7,246 bases of DNA, from assembly GCA_013698395.1 (NCBI GenBank), contig JACCUZ010000105.1:1-7246 (forward strand), written 5' to 3'. The notes under the pieces are model-generated. The model saw only the letters and a list, made by a program, of their open reading frames with translations, searched no databases and was not told the DNA's origin. The position numbers and the translations under genes were made by a program. Of this stretch, positions 7,134-7,246 are shown piece by piece (the stretch's first letter is position 1; each line of letters starts with the position of its first letter). This DNA is from Sporichthyaceae bacterium (GTDB lineage: Bacteria; Actinomycetota; Actinomycetes; JACCUZ01).

Positions 7134-7246
7134 CAGGCGGTCCGTCCCGCCGGCGCGCGAACCTCGGCGGTCTCCTGCGCCCGGTCCAGCACGCCGGGCA
7201 GCGCCGCGAGGAAGGTGTCCGCCTGCGCGTCGGTGAGAACCAAGGG
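7133..7246 (-). CDS. argD: Acetylornithine aminotransferase, C-terminal end only (partial)
   Basis: Only the last 37 codons and the stop are in the window; the 5' part is cut by the right edge. The translated end, beginning PLVLTDAQADTFLAALPGVL, matches the usual ArgD C-terminus, where a short beta strand (PPLVLT) leads into the final helix. ArgD is a PLP-dependent enzyme that makes N-acetylornithine from N-acetylglutamate semialdehyde. The PLP lysine and other catalytic motifs are outside the window, so the call relies on this end plus position directly before argF in the classical argCJBDFRGH order. The TGA stop shares one base with the argF ATG. The last ~17 residues are an Ala/Arg-rich tail. 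Confidence 0.85.
   Translation of the reverse strand, partial: PLVLTDAQADTFLAALPGVLDRAQETAEVRAPAGRTA

Overview
The window looks like the chromosome of a high-GC Gram-positive bacterium (Actinomycetota). The evidence is the partial 16S rRNA, the very high third-position GC of the genes, several GTG starts, and the arginine gene order. The 16S fragment is of general actinobacterial type, and I do not assign it below phylum. Every supported gene is on the minus strand, so transcription runs from high to low coordinates.

In transcription order, the right part (7246 to 2806) is the distal half of an actinobacterial arginine biosynthesis cluster: the last codons of argD, then argF, argR, argG and argH. 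The first junctions are very tight: argD/argF share 1 base, and argF/argR and argR/argG each share 4 bases. This fits one translationally coupled transcript. argG and argH are separated by 169 bases that hold a strong 20-bp perfect palindrome inside a 30-bp dyad. argC, argJ and argB would be expected just beyond the right edge.

The middle part (2816 to 861) carries a 3-methyladenine DNA glycosylase gene of the AAG/Mpg family, whose GTG start overlaps the end of argH by 11 bases. After 18 bases comes tyrS, encoding tyrosyl-tRNA synthetase. A 19-nt tandem repeat begins at the tyrS stop codon.

The left part (860 to 1) contains no protein gene. It holds the start of a ribosomal RNA operon: a near-consensus sigma-70-type promoter (TTGACA, 17 bases, TAGATT), a roughly 280-nt leader with a boxA-like antitermination element and several hairpins, and the first ~355 nt of 16S rRNA, cut by the window edge. 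The rRNA operon therefore lies directly downstream of tyrS in the same direction, with no U-tract terminator visible between them.

The genes link arginine synthesis (acetylornithine to ornithine to citrulline to argininosuccinate to arginine, with the ArgR regulator), one DNA repair enzyme, tRNA charging and rRNA synthesis. I see no mobile element, CRISPR array, tRNA gene or new multi-gene system. The points worth a second look are regulatory: the argG-argH palindrome, a dyad overlapping the rRNA -35 box, the tandem repeat at the tyrS end, and the arrangement of tyrS beside the rRNA operon.
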